From Bacteroidota bacterium (GTDB lineage Bacteria > Bacteroidota > Bacteroidia > UKL13-3), in NCBI GenBank assembly GCA_947477885.1, contig CANJUD010000001.1, forward strand, positions 234,632 to 298,631: a stretch of 64,000 nucleotides of DNA, read 5' to 3'. Below, piece after piece: positions 1 to 10,742 of the stretch (position 1 is its first letter; each line of letters begins with the position of its first letter). The position numbers and the translations under genes were made by a program. The notes beneath the pieces were generated by a model, which had not been told where the DNA came from, made no database searches, and was given only the letters and a program-made list of their open reading frames with translations.

Positions 1-666
1 AATATCCATGCTGTGTTTGTAGGTGCGTTTATCGAAACGTAAAACAGCGATACCTTGCGATGCGAGCCCTTCAGCCAAATCCTTAAATGGCATGCAGCCA
101 CCAATTTCTTCATTCATTCCATTGGGACCCGAGCCCCATGCCAATATAATAGCAGGACTATTTTTTGCATTGCTTGGCACGGTGAGTTTGCCTTTCATCT
201 TATAGTCACCGGTCACCACATCAATATCTGTTTCATAATACATTTTTTTGTTTGCGTACGTAGGCTCGGTATATCCACTTTTAAATTCGAGCGGGGCAAA
301 CCAAAGACTAGTAATTTGACCTGTATCGTTAAAAGATATTTGTTCCATCAAACTTCCACGTTTAAAGTGGAATTTGGTCAAAAAATTCAAAATACCTTTT
401 TTGGAAGCAGTGTCTGTGGTTTCATAATGACTGTAATCTCCATAATAAGCAATCAGTTGTTCCCACAGCGATTCCATCTTACTTGGGGGGAGAAAACTCG
501 ACATTTTTGAATCGTAATATGCCGTTGTGCTGTCCCACTGCTGTTTTGCAATTGTCATATTATAATGAGATATTATATTCAGTTTGTCTTTAGTACTCAG
601 ATTTTGGGCAAATGCAGCATTGCCAATAAGAGCTGTAATAAGTATAATTTTTAATTTGCTTAGCAT
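1..666 (-). CDS. alpha/beta hydrolase family protein with DUF3887-like N-terminal region, partial (continues past left edge)
   Basis: Minus-strand frame from ATG at 666 reads MLSKLKIILITALIGNAAFAQNLSTKDKLNIISHYNMTIAKQQWDS... then GKLTVPSNAKNSPAIILAWGSGPNGMNEEIGGCMPFKDLAEGLASQGIAVLRFDKRTYKHSMD; signal peptide and hydrolase-like strand pattern; open at window edge. Confidence 0.7.
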   Translation of the reverse strand, partial: MLSKLKIILITALIGNAAFAQNLSTKDKLNIISHYNMTIAKQQWDSTTAYYDSKMSSFLPPSKMESLWEQLIAYYGDYSHYETTDTASKKGILNFLTKFHFKRGSLMEQISFNDTGQITSLWFAPLEFKSGYTEPTYANKKMYYETDIDVVTGDYKMKGKLTVPSNAKNSPAIILAWGSGPNGMNEEIGGCMPFKDLAEGLASQGIAVLRFDKRTYKHSMDI

Positions 667-692
667 TGTAGTATGATTATATTTGCAATGTT

Positions 693-1109
693 ATGATAAA
701 TTTCCATATCAAAAAAATAATATTCTTGCTTGCGGTATTCACTTATGGTCAATCTATGCTTGCACAAGTAATTTTGCTTCCTGATACGCTTACAGTTCCC
801 GACACGGTGAGCAATATATGGAGCGAACGTATTAGCGGCGATAGCCTGAGCAGCGGCTTTATCATAGTGATTAAAAACGAGGTGAAAGCCCACAAACACT
901 TATATCACAGCGAGCATATATCAGTTTTGGAAGGCACTGGCATTATGAAACTCGGAAAAAAAACCTTTGAATTAAAAGCTGGTATGGTAGTCTTTATCCC
1001 GAAGGGAACAGTACATTGGGTAAAAACCACTTCAAGAATTCGCCTTAAAGTACTATCCGTGCAATCGCCCTATTTTGATGGCAAAGACCGCGTAATGGTG
1101 GAACAGTGA
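693..1109 (+). CDS. secreted cupin-domain protein
   Basis: Signal peptide; HKHLYHSEHISVLEGTGIMKLGKKTFELKAGMVVFIPKGTVHWV cupin motif. Confidence 0.8.
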   Translation: MINFHIKKIIFLLAVFTYGQSMLAQVILLPDTLTVPDTVSNIWSERISGDSLSSGFIIVIKNEVKAHKHLYHSEHISVLEGTGIMKLGKKTFELKAGMVVFIPKGTVHWVKTTSRIRLKVLSVQSPYFDGKDRVMVEQ

Positions 1110-1213
1110 CGGATTATAATAGTTTATATGAAAATCTCACTTTACCTTTGTTTAGCTTTTGGAAAGTTATTTAAAATAAATCATTCAATCACAAATCATT
1201 CAATCATTAAGTA

Positions 1214-2464
1214 GTGGACGGCCCAATAATCATATTCTTCACCCTTATTGCTTGTGCGTTTTTTTCAGGAATAGAGATAGCCTTTATTTCTGCAAACAAA
1301 TTGCGAATTGAACTCAAAAACAAACAAGGTAGCTTTTCAGCAAAAATCTTATCACCATTTGTAAAAACACCTTCCAAATTTATCAGTACTACGTTGGTGG
1401 GCAATAATACAGCCTTGGTTATTTATTCTATTTTTATGGAAGAAAAATTCTTGCATCCCATGTTGGAACCATATTTTCATGAACATAAATATATATTACT
1501 CATTCTTGCTACTTTTATTTCTACTATATTTATATTATTCACTGCCGAGTTTTTGCCCAAAGTATTATTTCGTATAAATCCTGATTTGATTTTGGAATTT
1601 TTTGCAGTACCATTTTTAATTATATATTATATATTTTATCCTTTGGTGCATTTTATAACCTGGTTGGCAAAGTCGATGCTTAATGGCATTTTTCGGTTGG
1701 ATTGGAAAGAAGGAGCTCCCGTTTTTGGCAAGGTCGATTTGGATGAATATATATCACAGTCGGCAAAAATGGATTTGGAAGAAGATGCAGATGTGGATAC
1801 GGAAATATTTAAAAATGCGCTTGATTTTGGTAATGTAAAAATTCGTCAGTGCCTTACGCCACGAACCGAAATCATTGGCATTGAGCAAAGTCAGTCTGTT
1901 GAAAAATTATATGAAGTATTGATTGAATCGGGCCATTCAAAAATTGTAGTATATGAAGAAAGTATTGACCATATAGTGGGATATATCCATCAAAATTCCT
2001 TATTGAAAAAACCCAAGAGTGTACGACATGCAATGATGCCCATTACCATTTCTACCGAGAGTATGCCAGCTCGTGATTTATTGAACCAACTTACCAAACA
2101 ACGTAAAAGTATGGCCGTGGTAGTTGATGAATTTGGCGGCACAGCTGGTATAGTAACTACAGAAGATATATTAGAAAAAATATTTGGTGAGATAAACGAT
2201 GAGTATGATAATGAAACGGTAACCGAGCAAGAAAATTCTCAACATGAGTGGGTATTCAATGCACGATTGGAGATTGACCATTTGAATGATAAGTATGAAT
2301 TAGATTTGCCACACGGAGAATACGAAACCTTAGGAGGATATATATTTTCTATTTACCAAAATATCCCTGAACCAGGCACCGTGATAGAGAGTGAGCATTT
2401 TGTATTCACTATTTTATCTGTTGAGAATACAAAAATTCAGGATATCAAAATTACACGAAAGTAA
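1214..2464 (+). CDS. CNNM-domain / CBS-domain hemolysin-family membrane protein (GldE-like)
   Basis: N-terminal membrane DUF21 region, CBS pair (LTPRTEIIGIEQ..., DEFGGTAGIVTTEDILEKIFGEINDEYD), CorC/HlyC C-terminal domain; GTG start. Confidence 0.85.
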   Translation: MDGPIIIFFTLIACAFFSGIEIAFISANKLRIELKNKQGSFSAKILSPFVKTPSKFISTTLVGNNTALVIYSIFMEEKFLHPMLEPYFHEHKYILLILATFISTIFILFTAEFLPKVLFRINPDLILEFFAVPFLIIYYIFYPLVHFITWLAKSMLNGIFRLDWKEGAPVFGKVDLDEYISQSAKMDLEEDADVDTEIFKNALDFGNVKIRQCLTPRTEIIGIEQSQSVEKLYEVLIESGHSKIVVYEESIDHIVGYIHQNSLLKKPKSVRHAMMPITISTESMPARDLLNQLTKQRKSMAVVVDEFGGTAGIVTTEDILEKIFGEINDEYDNETVTEQENSQHEWVFNARLEIDHLNDKYELDLPHGEYETLGGYIFSIYQNIPEPGTVIESEHFVFTILSVENTKIQDIKITRK

Positions 2465-2493
2465 TATATTTTCGAAATTCAAAACCTAGCAAC

Positions 2494-3255
2494 ATGAGAA
2501 AAAAAGTATATGGACTAATAGGTTGGCCATTGGAACATTCTTTCTCTCCACAGTATTTTACCAATAAATTTAATGAGCTTAATCTGGCTGGTTATTCCTA
2601 TAAGTTATTTCCCCTGAATAGTATATTGCAGTTTCCTGATTTGATTATGCGTAATATTGGTTTGAGCGGATTGAATGTTACCCTTCCCTACAAGGAAGAT
2701 ATCATTAATTACCTAGACCATATGGACCCAGAAGCAGCATTGGTAGGGGCTGTAAACTGCATTAGATTTAGGCAAACCAAAGGCGATTTGTTATTGAAAG
2801 GATATAATACCGATATATATGGTTTTGAAAAATCTTTGCAAAATAAACATGATTTAACCCAAATAAAACATGCAGTGATATTGGGAAATGGAGGTAGTTC
2901 AAAAGCAGTAAAATATATATTGGATAAATATAAAATACAATATCATATAGTGTCACGAACAGTGCAGGATGATGAAAAAAATATTATAACATACGAGCAG
3001 CTTACTGATGAATATTTGGGTGTTATAGATTTGTTGGTTAATTCATCACCTGCAGGCATGTGGCCCAATGTGGATGAAGCACCAGCGATAAATTACAATG
3101 CTATTAATCAAAAATGTTTGTGTTACGATATGATATATAATCCTGAGGAAACTTTATTTTTGAACCACTGCAAACAACAAGGATGCAGCACCCAAAACGG
3201 ACTTGATATGTTGAAGTATCAAGCAGAGAAATCGTGGGAAATCTGGAATTTATAA
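2494..3255 (+). CDS. aroE: shikimate dehydrogenase
   Basis: YGLIGWPLEHSFSPQYFTNKF, GLNVTLPYKE, GAVNCI, ILGNGGSSKAV, NSSPAGMWP, NGLDMLKYQAEKSWEIW. Confidence 0.93.
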   Translation: MRKKVYGLIGWPLEHSFSPQYFTNKFNELNLAGYSYKLFPLNSILQFPDLIMRNIGLSGLNVTLPYKEDIINYLDHMDPEAALVGAVNCIRFRQTKGDLLLKGYNTDIYGFEKSLQNKHDLTQIKHAVILGNGGSSKAVKYILDKYKIQYHIVSRTVQDDEKNIITYEQLTDEYLGVIDLLVNSSPAGMWPNVDEAPAINYNAINQKCLCYDMIYNPEETLFLNHCKQQGCSTQNGLDMLKYQAEKSWEIWNL

Positions 3256-3363
3256 AATTTATTTAGCTGATAACCAATATGGTTTTTGCTAATTAAATAT
3301 TTTCCCCTATTTTTGGAACTTCATTTGAAATAGCCCCATCGCACAATTAAAAATTAAAAGGAT

Positions 3364-4776
3364 ATGAAAAATCTATTGACAATTTTATTAACCGTGTTTG
3401 CCTTGAATGTCTTTGCACAAAACGGTAACATGATTTTTTTTACTGAAGATAATGAGAACTTTATTTTGCTAGTAAACGGCATCACAATAAACACCGTGCC
3501 TTCAAATAATGTGCGTGCAGACAATCGCCCTGTGGCGCGATATAAAGTGATGGTAAAATTTCAAAAGCCAGAATTGGGAAATATTATTGACAATGTGTAT
3601 ATAGTTGCTGGCAACGATAAAACATTTGTGATTAAACCTCGCCCAACTGCAGATATACAGGCTGAGCGAGTGAAGAATATGAAGAATCCCAAAACTAAAA
3701 ATAACTATGTAGCTAAATACGCAATCAGGTTATTTTCTTCAAACCCCACAGTAATTACCACACAAGTTCCCTCTCCCGATCCAGGCTATAATAATGGCGG
3801 AACTAATAGCAATGGTTATAATAGTGGCGGTGCCAATAATGGCACAGGAGGTATTGATATGAATGTAAACCCTAATGGTGCCAATATCAATACAGGTGCA
3901 AATGATCCATTAAATCCCAGCTTAAATATCAATATAAATCCCAATGGGGTGAGCATAAATGGCGGTGGTATTAATTTAAATGCAAATGGAACAGGAACTA
4001 CCACTGGTCAACAATCAAGTTCTTATTCTACAACCACAACAACCACTACCTCCACCTCATCAGGAACAGGAACAGGAACCGCTGCTGGAACTTGGTCAGG
4101 CTGTGCGGCACCTTTAAATAATCTTGTTTTCCAAACAGAAGAAAGAAAAGTGAGAAACCAAACAACTGAGGCAGGAAAGATTATTACAGCTCAACAATTA
4201 TCTACCAATCACTGCCTTACTGCTGCTCAAATTAAAACACTTTGTACTGATATATTCCAAGAAAGAGACAGGTTAGCTTTTGCAGAATATGCATACCCGC
4301 GTTGCTACGATCCCGCAAATTACACCTTGGTATATGCTGCCTTTTATATAGATGCCAATGTGCAAGAATTAAATAGGTTTGTAACTGCTTATAGTGGCGG
4401 TGCAGGTACCACAGGTTACAATACAAATAGCGGATACAATAATGGGGGAGGTTATGTTCCAGGATACAATGGCCCTTATGGTTGCCCCATGCCAATGAAT
4501 GGCAATGATTTTAATACCGCAAAAGAAAGCATCAGAAGCAAAACTTTTGAAAGCACGAAATTGGAAATTGCCAAGCAAGTAACAGATGCCAATTGTTTTA
4601 CAGCACAACAAATAAAAGAGCTAGTTCAAGTGTTCGAATTTGAAGCTAGTAAATTGGAATTCGCCAAATACGCGTTTCCACACTGTTACGATAAAAATAA
4701 CTATTATAAAGTGAACGATGCCTTTACATTTGAAGCATCAATGACAGAATTGAGTAATTTTGTTAAAGGAAAATAA
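3364..4776 (+). CDS. secreted protein with two DUF4476-like repeats joined by an Asn/Gly/Thr-rich linker
   Basis: Signal peptide; two homologous Cys-containing blocks (...CLTAAQIKTLCTDIFQERDRLAFAEYAYPRCYD... and ...CFTAQQIKELVQVFEFEASKLEFAKYAFPHCYD...). Confidence 0.75.
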   Translation: MKNLLTILLTVFALNVFAQNGNMIFFTEDNENFILLVNGITINTVPSNNVRADNRPVARYKVMVKFQKPELGNIIDNVYIVAGNDKTFVIKPRPTADIQAERVKNMKNPKTKNNYVAKYAIRLFSSNPTVITTQVPSPDPGYNNGGTNSNGYNSGGANNGTGGIDMNVNPNGANINTGANDPLNPSLNININPNGVSINGGGINLNANGTGTTTGQQSSSYSTTTTTTTSTSSGTGTGTAAGTWSGCAAPLNNLVFQTEERKVRNQTTEAGKIITAQQLSTNHCLTAAQIKTLCTDIFQERDRLAFAEYAYPRCYDPANYTLVYAAFYIDANVQELNRFVTAYSGGAGTTGYNTNSGYNNGGGYVPGYNGPYGCPMPMNGNDFNTAKESIRSKTFESTKLEIAKQVTDANCFTAQQIKELVQVFEFEASKLEFAKYAFPHCYDKNNYYKVNDAFTFEASMTELSNFVKGK

Positions 4777-4795
4777 GGTACAATATATATAAACA

Positions 4796-4834
4796 TAAAA
4801 AAGAGTGTAGCATTTAGTTATACTCTTTTTTTGT
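4796..4834 (+). terminator. putative rho-independent terminator downstream of DUF4476 gene
   Basis: aaaaaagagtgtagcatttagttatactcttttttt: A/T-flanked stem with T tract. Confidence 0.6.
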
Positions 4835-4932
4835 TTATATATAATTTAAAAAATAAACTCCTTTTGAATATTTAGATACTTCAACATCATTATTTTTGCA
4901 GTAATATAACTATGCATTAAACCATCTTAACT

Positions 4933-5973
4933 ATGAAGATATTATTTGCGATACAAGCTACCGGTAATGGCCATTTGAGTAGGGCTCGTGAAGTAATTCC
5001 ATACTTAGAAAAACACGGGGAGTTAGATATTATGGTAAGTGGCTCAGATGCTGAAGTGAGTGTGCTTTACCCTGTAAAATATAGTAAGCATGGATTGGGA
5101 TTTACATTTGGAAGCAAAGGTGGCGTAAATTATTGGAGCACATTAAAAAAATTTAAACCCATAAGATTATTGAAGGATATACGTTCGTTCCCAATTGAAA
5201 AATATGATGTAGTTATTAACGACTATGAAGCTATTACTGCGTGGGCTTGCCAAATGAAAGACAAACCTTGCATTGCACTTAGCCACCAAAGTAGTTTTAG
5301 AAGCAAGTTAATGCCCAGGCCAGCAAAGAGAGATATGGCTATCGAACTCCTGTTTAAATATTATGCACCTTTTACTGGAGCTGTTGCTTTGCACTTCAGC
5401 AATTATGATAAATTTGTTCATACCCCAATTATCAGGAGCGAAATTCGACAACTAGAGTCAATGGATCAAGGACATTGCACCGTATATCTTCCTGCCTACC
5501 ACGATAAATTATTGTTGCCCATATTGAAACAGGTGAGAGATGTGGAATGGCATGTATTTACCAAACACAGCAAGCACCCTTATACCAGTGGTAATGTAAA
5601 AGTAAAACCTATTAATAATCAGGATTATGTGCAAAGTTTAGCTACCTGCACGGGGCTTGTTTCTGGAGGTGGTTTTGAAGGGCCTGCAGAAGCGATGTAC
5701 TTGGGTAAAAAATTATTTGTAATACCACAGAAGGGACAATATGAGCAACAATGTAATGCCGAGGCACTGCATTTAATGGGCGTTCCGGTAGTAAACCAAT
5801 TGACTTCTGATTTTGTTGATACTTTAAAAAATTGGCTGCACCAAAGTAAACGTATTGAAGTGAATTATCCTGACCAAACTGAAATGCTGGTGGCTAAAGC
5901 CGTGCAAATGGCGTTGGATGGAGCTAACGTAAATAATGGTAATGGCCATAGGTCCTTATCTTCAGGGGTATAG
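4933..5973 (+). CDS. glycosyltransferase family protein (GT-B, MurG-like fold)
   Basis: MKILFAIQATGNGHLSRAREVIPYL; C-terminal GLVSGGGFEGPAEAMYLGKKLFVIPQKGQYEQQCNAEALHLMGVPV. Confidence 0.78.
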   Translation: MKILFAIQATGNGHLSRAREVIPYLEKHGELDIMVSGSDAEVSVLYPVKYSKHGLGFTFGSKGGVNYWSTLKKFKPIRLLKDIRSFPIEKYDVVINDYEAITAWACQMKDKPCIALSHQSSFRSKLMPRPAKRDMAIELLFKYYAPFTGAVALHFSNYDKFVHTPIIRSEIRQLESMDQGHCTVYLPAYHDKLLLPILKQVRDVEWHVFTKHSKHPYTSGNVKVKPINNQDYVQSLATCTGLVSGGGFEGPAEAMYLGKKLFVIPQKGQYEQQCNAEALHLMGVPVVNQLTSDFVDTLKNWLHQSKRIEVNYPDQTEMLVAKAVQMALDGANVNNGNGHRSLSSGV

Positions 5974-6112
5974 CTTCCTTATAAGTGCAAATATTTTTAC
6001 CTCGCCATCCTAAATTTTTTTCCAACTTTATATCATACTTTTAAATTATAGATTTGGGGTTTTCTCAATATTGACTTTTTATTTGCTATAATTGCATGCT
6101 AAATTCAGGGAA

Positions 6113-8425
6113 ATGAATATAAAAACAATAAAAAATCTTCTGTTTGTTACACTTTTTTGTGCAGCATCCCTGCGAGTTTGTTCTCAATCGGATATTGATT
6201 TTGACAAATATACAACTTTAAAATCTTCGGGTAAACTACCAGAAGATATTACCAAACTATCCATCGATAAATACAAAGAAGAATTAGCCAAAATTAAGCA
6301 AAAAGATTTGCCTAGATCTGAACGCAAGTTGGAACAAAAATTTCAGCTAGACGCAAACTATTCGATTGACCGCATGCTTTTAAGCGGAAGAGTATTGTGT
6401 AATGATCCTTTATCAATATATGTAGCAAAAGTAGCCAAAGAGATATTAAAAAACGACCTTGAAACTTATGAAAAACTTAGGTTTTATACCGTACGATATA
6501 CCCGTGTTAATGCATTTACTACACCCAGTGGAATTATATTTATTAATATAGGTCTGCTGGCACAGTTAGAGAATGAAGCACAACTAGCCTATATTCTTTG
6601 TCATGAAATAACACATTATAAAAAACAACATTCATTGTTAGGGTTTAAATTTGAAAATAAACTAGAAAAGAAAATATCTAAAAGTAACTACCGCAATAGT
6701 GGACAGGATAATTTTTTAACCAAATGTGCTTTCAATAAGGAACAGGAAGTTGAAGCAGATGAAGAAGGCTTTATGTTATATAAAAAATCGGGATATAGCT
6801 TGGCATCATTAGATGGTGTTTTTGATGTATTACAATTTGCCAATTTGCCTTTTGATGAAGTACCTTTCAACAAACGATTTTTAGAAGACAATACTTTAAA
6901 ATTTCCTAATGAATTTCAATTGGTTGACAGCTTATTGAAACCTGTTGGCCAAGACGATGACGACGATGACGAAGAATCGACACATCCATCTATTCGCAAA
7001 AGAAGGAAGTTGCTAGAAAATATGTTGGAAGGCCTTAGCAACAAAGATCGTAAAAACTATATAGTATCTAAATCGGAGTTCGAATCTACGAGAAAAATTG
7101 CACGTTTTGAATTGCTTCATTTATATTTGCTTAATCACGATTATGAGTACGCATTATATAGTGCTTTTATATTGAGTGAAACTGACTCCAATAGTTATTA
7201 TATAAATAAAACCATCGTAAAGAGTTTATATGCTCTTACTAAAATATCGGGCAAAGAAGAGTCAGGATTTAAAGATATACATACCGATTATGAGAAAATA
7301 GAAGGAGCATCAGGGGCTTTATATTATTTGATTGAAAAGTTACATGATGAGCCCATTGCATTGAATGTGCTGGCATTGAAAAAAGCTTGGAAATTAAAAT
7401 TAAAACATCCTGACGATGAAGAGTTGGAGAAAATAACCAATGAATTATTTATGTTGCTCATTAAAGAAAACAAAGCAAGTTTTTCTGATTTCGAAGATTA
7501 TAAAAATGATGAAAAAGGACCAGTAACTGCCGAGAAAAAAGTAGAGGATGAAGAACCAGTTAAAAAAAGTAAGTATAATAAAATTAAAAAAGCTAAAAAG
7601 GAAACTGCAAGCAAATCGGGATATAATAAATCATTTGTATATGCCGGGATGACCGATTTGGTTAAAGATCCTGAATTTAGAAAAGCATTTAAGAAAGCAG
7701 AAAATATTGTATTAAAAGTTACCAAAAAAGAAGATAGCGATACCAAACTAAAAAAGGAAAAAAATAACGAAGATGGAGGTGACGATGGTGAAGAAATAAC
7801 AGCAGCAACAGAACCTATTAATAAAGTAATCGTATCTGAGCCATTTTATTATAAAGTAGATTTGCGCAAAAAGGAATCTTTTAAACAGCAAGAAAGTGAA
7901 AGAGCTCTTGTTAATTTAGATGAAAAAATATCGAGGTTAAGCGATAAAGCTGATATAAAAGCGGTGAGATATAATTCCAAAACATTAACCGCTGATCATG
8001 TAGATGTGTTAAACAATATTATGCTGATTAATGATTATTTGCGAGACAATAACCAAAATGAAGAAAGTAATTTAATAAAAGTAGATTATAAAGGTATTGC
8101 AAAACTTATCCAACAAAATAATACACCTTACTTAATGAACATGGGAATTATATATGCAGTTGAAGACCATAACCCAGGAGAGAGGACATTGCATTATTGT
8201 CTGTGTTTTGCTACCTTTGGATTATATACACCAGTTTTAATTTACGAATTAATCCGTCCTAATTTTGTTACCTACATCATATCAGAAACAATTGATCTGA
8301 GAACGGGGAAATATGTATATAATTCTGTTAAAAAAATTAACAATAAGGATAAGGATTATGTAATAGAAATGCATTTATATGATATGCTATTACAAGTTAA
8401 ACAAAATAAAACCCAAGATAATTAA
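6113..8425 (+). CDS. M48-family metallopeptidase with long C-terminal extension
   Basis: HEITHYKKQHS zinc motif and EVEADEEGF; ORF track begins at a TTG at 6092, but ATG at 6113 is followed by a signal peptide. Confidence 0.8.
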   Translation: MNIKTIKNLLFVTLFCAASLRVCSQSDIDFDKYTTLKSSGKLPEDITKLSIDKYKEELAKIKQKDLPRSERKLEQKFQLDANYSIDRMLLSGRVLCNDPLSIYVAKVAKEILKNDLETYEKLRFYTVRYTRVNAFTTPSGIIFINIGLLAQLENEAQLAYILCHEITHYKKQHSLLGFKFENKLEKKISKSNYRNSGQDNFLTKCAFNKEQEVEADEEGFMLYKKSGYSLASLDGVFDVLQFANLPFDEVPFNKRFLEDNTLKFPNEFQLVDSLLKPVGQDDDDDDEESTHPSIRKRRKLLENMLEGLSNKDRKNYIVSKSEFESTRKIARFELLHLYLLNHDYEYALYSAFILSETDSNSYYINKTIVKSLYALTKISGKEESGFKDIHTDYEKIEGASGALYYLIEKLHDEPIALNVLALKKAWKLKLKHPDDEELEKITNELFMLLIKENKASFSDFEDYKNDEKGPVTAEKKVEDEEPVKKSKYNKIKKAKKETASKSGYNKSFVYAGMTDLVKDPEFRKAFKKAENIVLKVTKKEDSDTKLKKEKNNEDGGDDGEEITAATEPINKVIVSEPFYYKVDLRKKESFKQQESERALVNLDEKISRLSDKADIKAVRYNSKTLTADHVDVLNNIMLINDYLRDNNQNEESNLIKVDYKGIAKLIQQNNTPYLMNMGIIYAVEDHNPGERTLHYCLCFATFGLYTPVLIYELIRPNFVTYIISETIDLRTGKYVYNSVKKINNKDKDYVIEMHLYDMLLQVKQNKTQDN

Positions 8426-8426
8426 A

Positions 8427-9173
8427 ATGAAGAATGTATTATTAATATTCTCAATTTTCTTTTTTCTTTTTGTCCCTTGTAAGGCTCAAGTGCCAGGGTT
8501 TGTAGGAAAGAAGTTTATTGTAAGTGGTGGGATGATGTTTTTTACAGCCCATAACCCAACATATAGTAACCGAGAAAATTTAAGTTTCTTTAGCAGCCTA
8601 TCCGATGCTACCATTGGCGAAAAAGATTTCTATCCTATTTATGGTATGAACTGGGCCAAAACTTTAGCTGTGGATTATACAATAGCAAGAAACAAAACGG
8701 TGGGTGTGAGTTTTCAAAATATGAGAACTTCCGATTTTGCCAATGTAGAACGTCTCAATCCTTTTGGAGGCAGTTATTCTGCGAAGCTTATTCGATATGT
8801 ATATGGTAATAGTATTGGAGCCAATATTAAATTTTTTAATGAAAATAAAGGAGCATTAGCACCTATTGGCAATTTTCAGAAACTGGGACTTAGTTTATTG
8901 CTCGCCAGAAGTTATGATACTTTAGATAATATAGCCAAAACCGCCCCAACTAAAAATCACTTTGTTACTTTCACTTATGGCTTCGGTAAAACTTTAATTT
9001 TTCAAAAAGTTTTTACCTTTACTTATGGTATGGATGTCACAATAATGCTTGATAGAAACGTTGGACCTCTTGAGGGCCAAACTGATACTCGCAGGTACTC
9101 CGACGCTGCCTTCTATAGGTTGCGAAAAATGCAATTGTTCAACGCCTACACGTCAATAGGCTATATTTTTTAA
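8427..9173 (+). CDS. hypothetical outer-membrane beta-barrel protein (paralog of 10023-10739)
   Basis: Signal peptide, CKAQVPGFVGKKFIVSGGMMF; aromatic C-terminal strand SIGYIF. Confidence 0.6.
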   Translation: MKNVLLIFSIFFFLFVPCKAQVPGFVGKKFIVSGGMMFFTAHNPTYSNRENLSFFSSLSDATIGEKDFYPIYGMNWAKTLAVDYTIARNKTVGVSFQNMRTSDFANVERLNPFGGSYSAKLIRYVYGNSIGANIKFFNENKGALAPIGNFQKLGLSLLLARSYDTLDNIAKTAPTKNHFVTFTYGFGKTLIFQKVFTFTYGMDVTIMLDRNVGPLEGQTDTRRYSDAAFYRLRKMQLFNAYTSIGYIF

Positions 9174-9184
9174 TATATATTTTT

Positions 9185-9967
9185 ATGAATAAATTCTTTA
9201 TTTTGGGTGCATTGTTAATAGGGTTGTGTTTCTCATCGTGCGACCATGTAACCACCTGCAAAATCCCCATACCCACATTTGATTCGCTAACTGTAAACCT
9301 AAAAACTTCATCAAATTCACAATCAATTTATCCAGGTAAGTTTGATGAGCTTGCTTACTATATTTGGTATCTGGTGAGTACACCTGCAATAGCTTCAACA
9401 CCTGCAATAGCTTCTCAAGGGTCAACCCCAACATTACAATATATTTTTTCTCAAGAGGGAAAATATAAATTTGGTTTAATATCTAATAAGTATGATTGTG
9501 TAAGCGATACTTTGTATCTAACGGTGAATTCGGCAAAAGGAAATACTAGCGGTGGAGGGGGTGGGCCATGTTCGCTGCCAGTGAGCAAAAATTTTAAGAT
9601 ACAAAACAATAATTACGTTTCTATTCTTACTCCCTCGCTCTCCGGATCTTCTTCTACTTATCAATCTACAGGTCTTAATGACAATAGTGGTAATTCAGTA
9701 TACTTTATTTTACCTAAAACTTTTAAAGCCACGCCCACTTTTGGCGATTATATAATTAACAGTTCAAAAATATATCCAAATTTATCAGGTCTTGAATGTG
9801 CGATAGAAATAAGAGGGACTAGATATGCTGCTGCGAATCCTTCTGCTGCTCGTGTTCATATTTTAGCTGGCAGCACCAAAGCTATTGAATTATCTGTTTG
9901 TAATTTTCAATATCTTTATAATGGGAATAGATATACTTTGGAAGCCAAATTTGAGTTTGATAATTAA
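9185..9967 (+). CDS. hypothetical lipoprotein (paralog of 10743-11504)
   Basis: Lipobox FSSC; CDHVTTCKIPIPTFDSLTVNLK block shared with downstream copy. Confidence 0.6.
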   Translation: MNKFFILGALLIGLCFSSCDHVTTCKIPIPTFDSLTVNLKTSSNSQSIYPGKFDELAYYIWYLVSTPAIASTPAIASQGSTPTLQYIFSQEGKYKFGLISNKYDCVSDTLYLTVNSAKGNTSGGGGGPCSLPVSKNFKIQNNNYVSILTPSLSGSSSTYQSTGLNDNSGNSVYFILPKTFKATPTFGDYIINSSKIYPNLSGLECAIEIRGTRYAAANPSAARVHILAGSTKAIELSVCNFQYLYNGNRYTLEAKFEFDN

Positions 9968-10022
9968 TAAAATAGTATAACAAAATATTTCATCTTTATA
10001 AAAATACAAACAAATTAATATA

Positions 10023-10739
10023 TTGAAGCACAATATAATTATATTATTGTTCATCATTCTTATTTTGAACCCTTGCAAGGCCCAGGTGCCTGGATTTATA
10101 GGGAGAAAATTCGTTGTAAGTGGCGGAATGATGTTTTCGCCAGCCTTTTATTCAACCTATAAAACGCATAAAAATACTGGAGATAATTCAGTAATCCCAT
10201 TCGGAGTTAATTTGGTGAAAAATGTACAAGTTGATTATACAATTTCACGAGAAAATACCATTGGACTCGAGTACCAAAATCTAAGGTCTTGTAGTTTTGT
10301 TTTACGAGATTTTTATATACCAAGTACGGGTAAAAAAACTACTGTTAGAGATGTGAGATATGTATATATGAATTCAGTTGGGATTAATATCAAAAAGTTT
10401 AATATTGAAAAGGGAGCCATTGCTCCCATTGGGGATTACCAAAAATTTGCATTTAACGCAGTCTTTTGTAGATCATACGATTCATTAGATAATATTGAAA
10501 AATTATACCCCACTAAAAACAAATTTCTAACCTTTACCTATGGTATCGGTTCAAGTAGGGTTTTATATAAAAATATAACGCTGAATTATGGAGTTGATTT
10601 GACGGTGATGTTTGACAGGAGATTCTTTTCTTTTTTTCCAAAAAAACCGAATTCTGTATTATATAGTGATGCTAGTTTTTATAGAGTAAAAGCTGTGAAA
10701 GTATTCAATTCTTTTGTGTCATTGGGTTATGTCTTCTAA
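10023..10739 (+). CDS. hypothetical outer-membrane beta-barrel protein (second copy)
   Basis: CKAQVPGFIGRKFVVSGGMMF...; ends SLGYVF; non-ATG start. Confidence 0.6.
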   Translation: MKHNIIILLFIILILNPCKAQVPGFIGRKFVVSGGMMFSPAFYSTYKTHKNTGDNSVIPFGVNLVKNVQVDYTISRENTIGLEYQNLRSCSFVLRDFYIPSTGKKTTVRDVRYVYMNSVGINIKKFNIEKGAIAPIGDYQKFAFNAVFCRSYDSLDNIEKLYPTKNKFLTFTYGIGSSRVLYKNITLNYGVDLTVMFDRRFFSFFPKKPNSVLYSDASFYRVKAVKVFNSFVSLGYVF

Positions 10740-10742
10740 AAT

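Noticed and set aside
55-510. 151-aa plus-strand ORF
   Set aside because: Antisense of the alpha/beta hydrolase-like gene; translation lacks recognisable features and the minus-strand frame has a signal peptide and continues past the edge.
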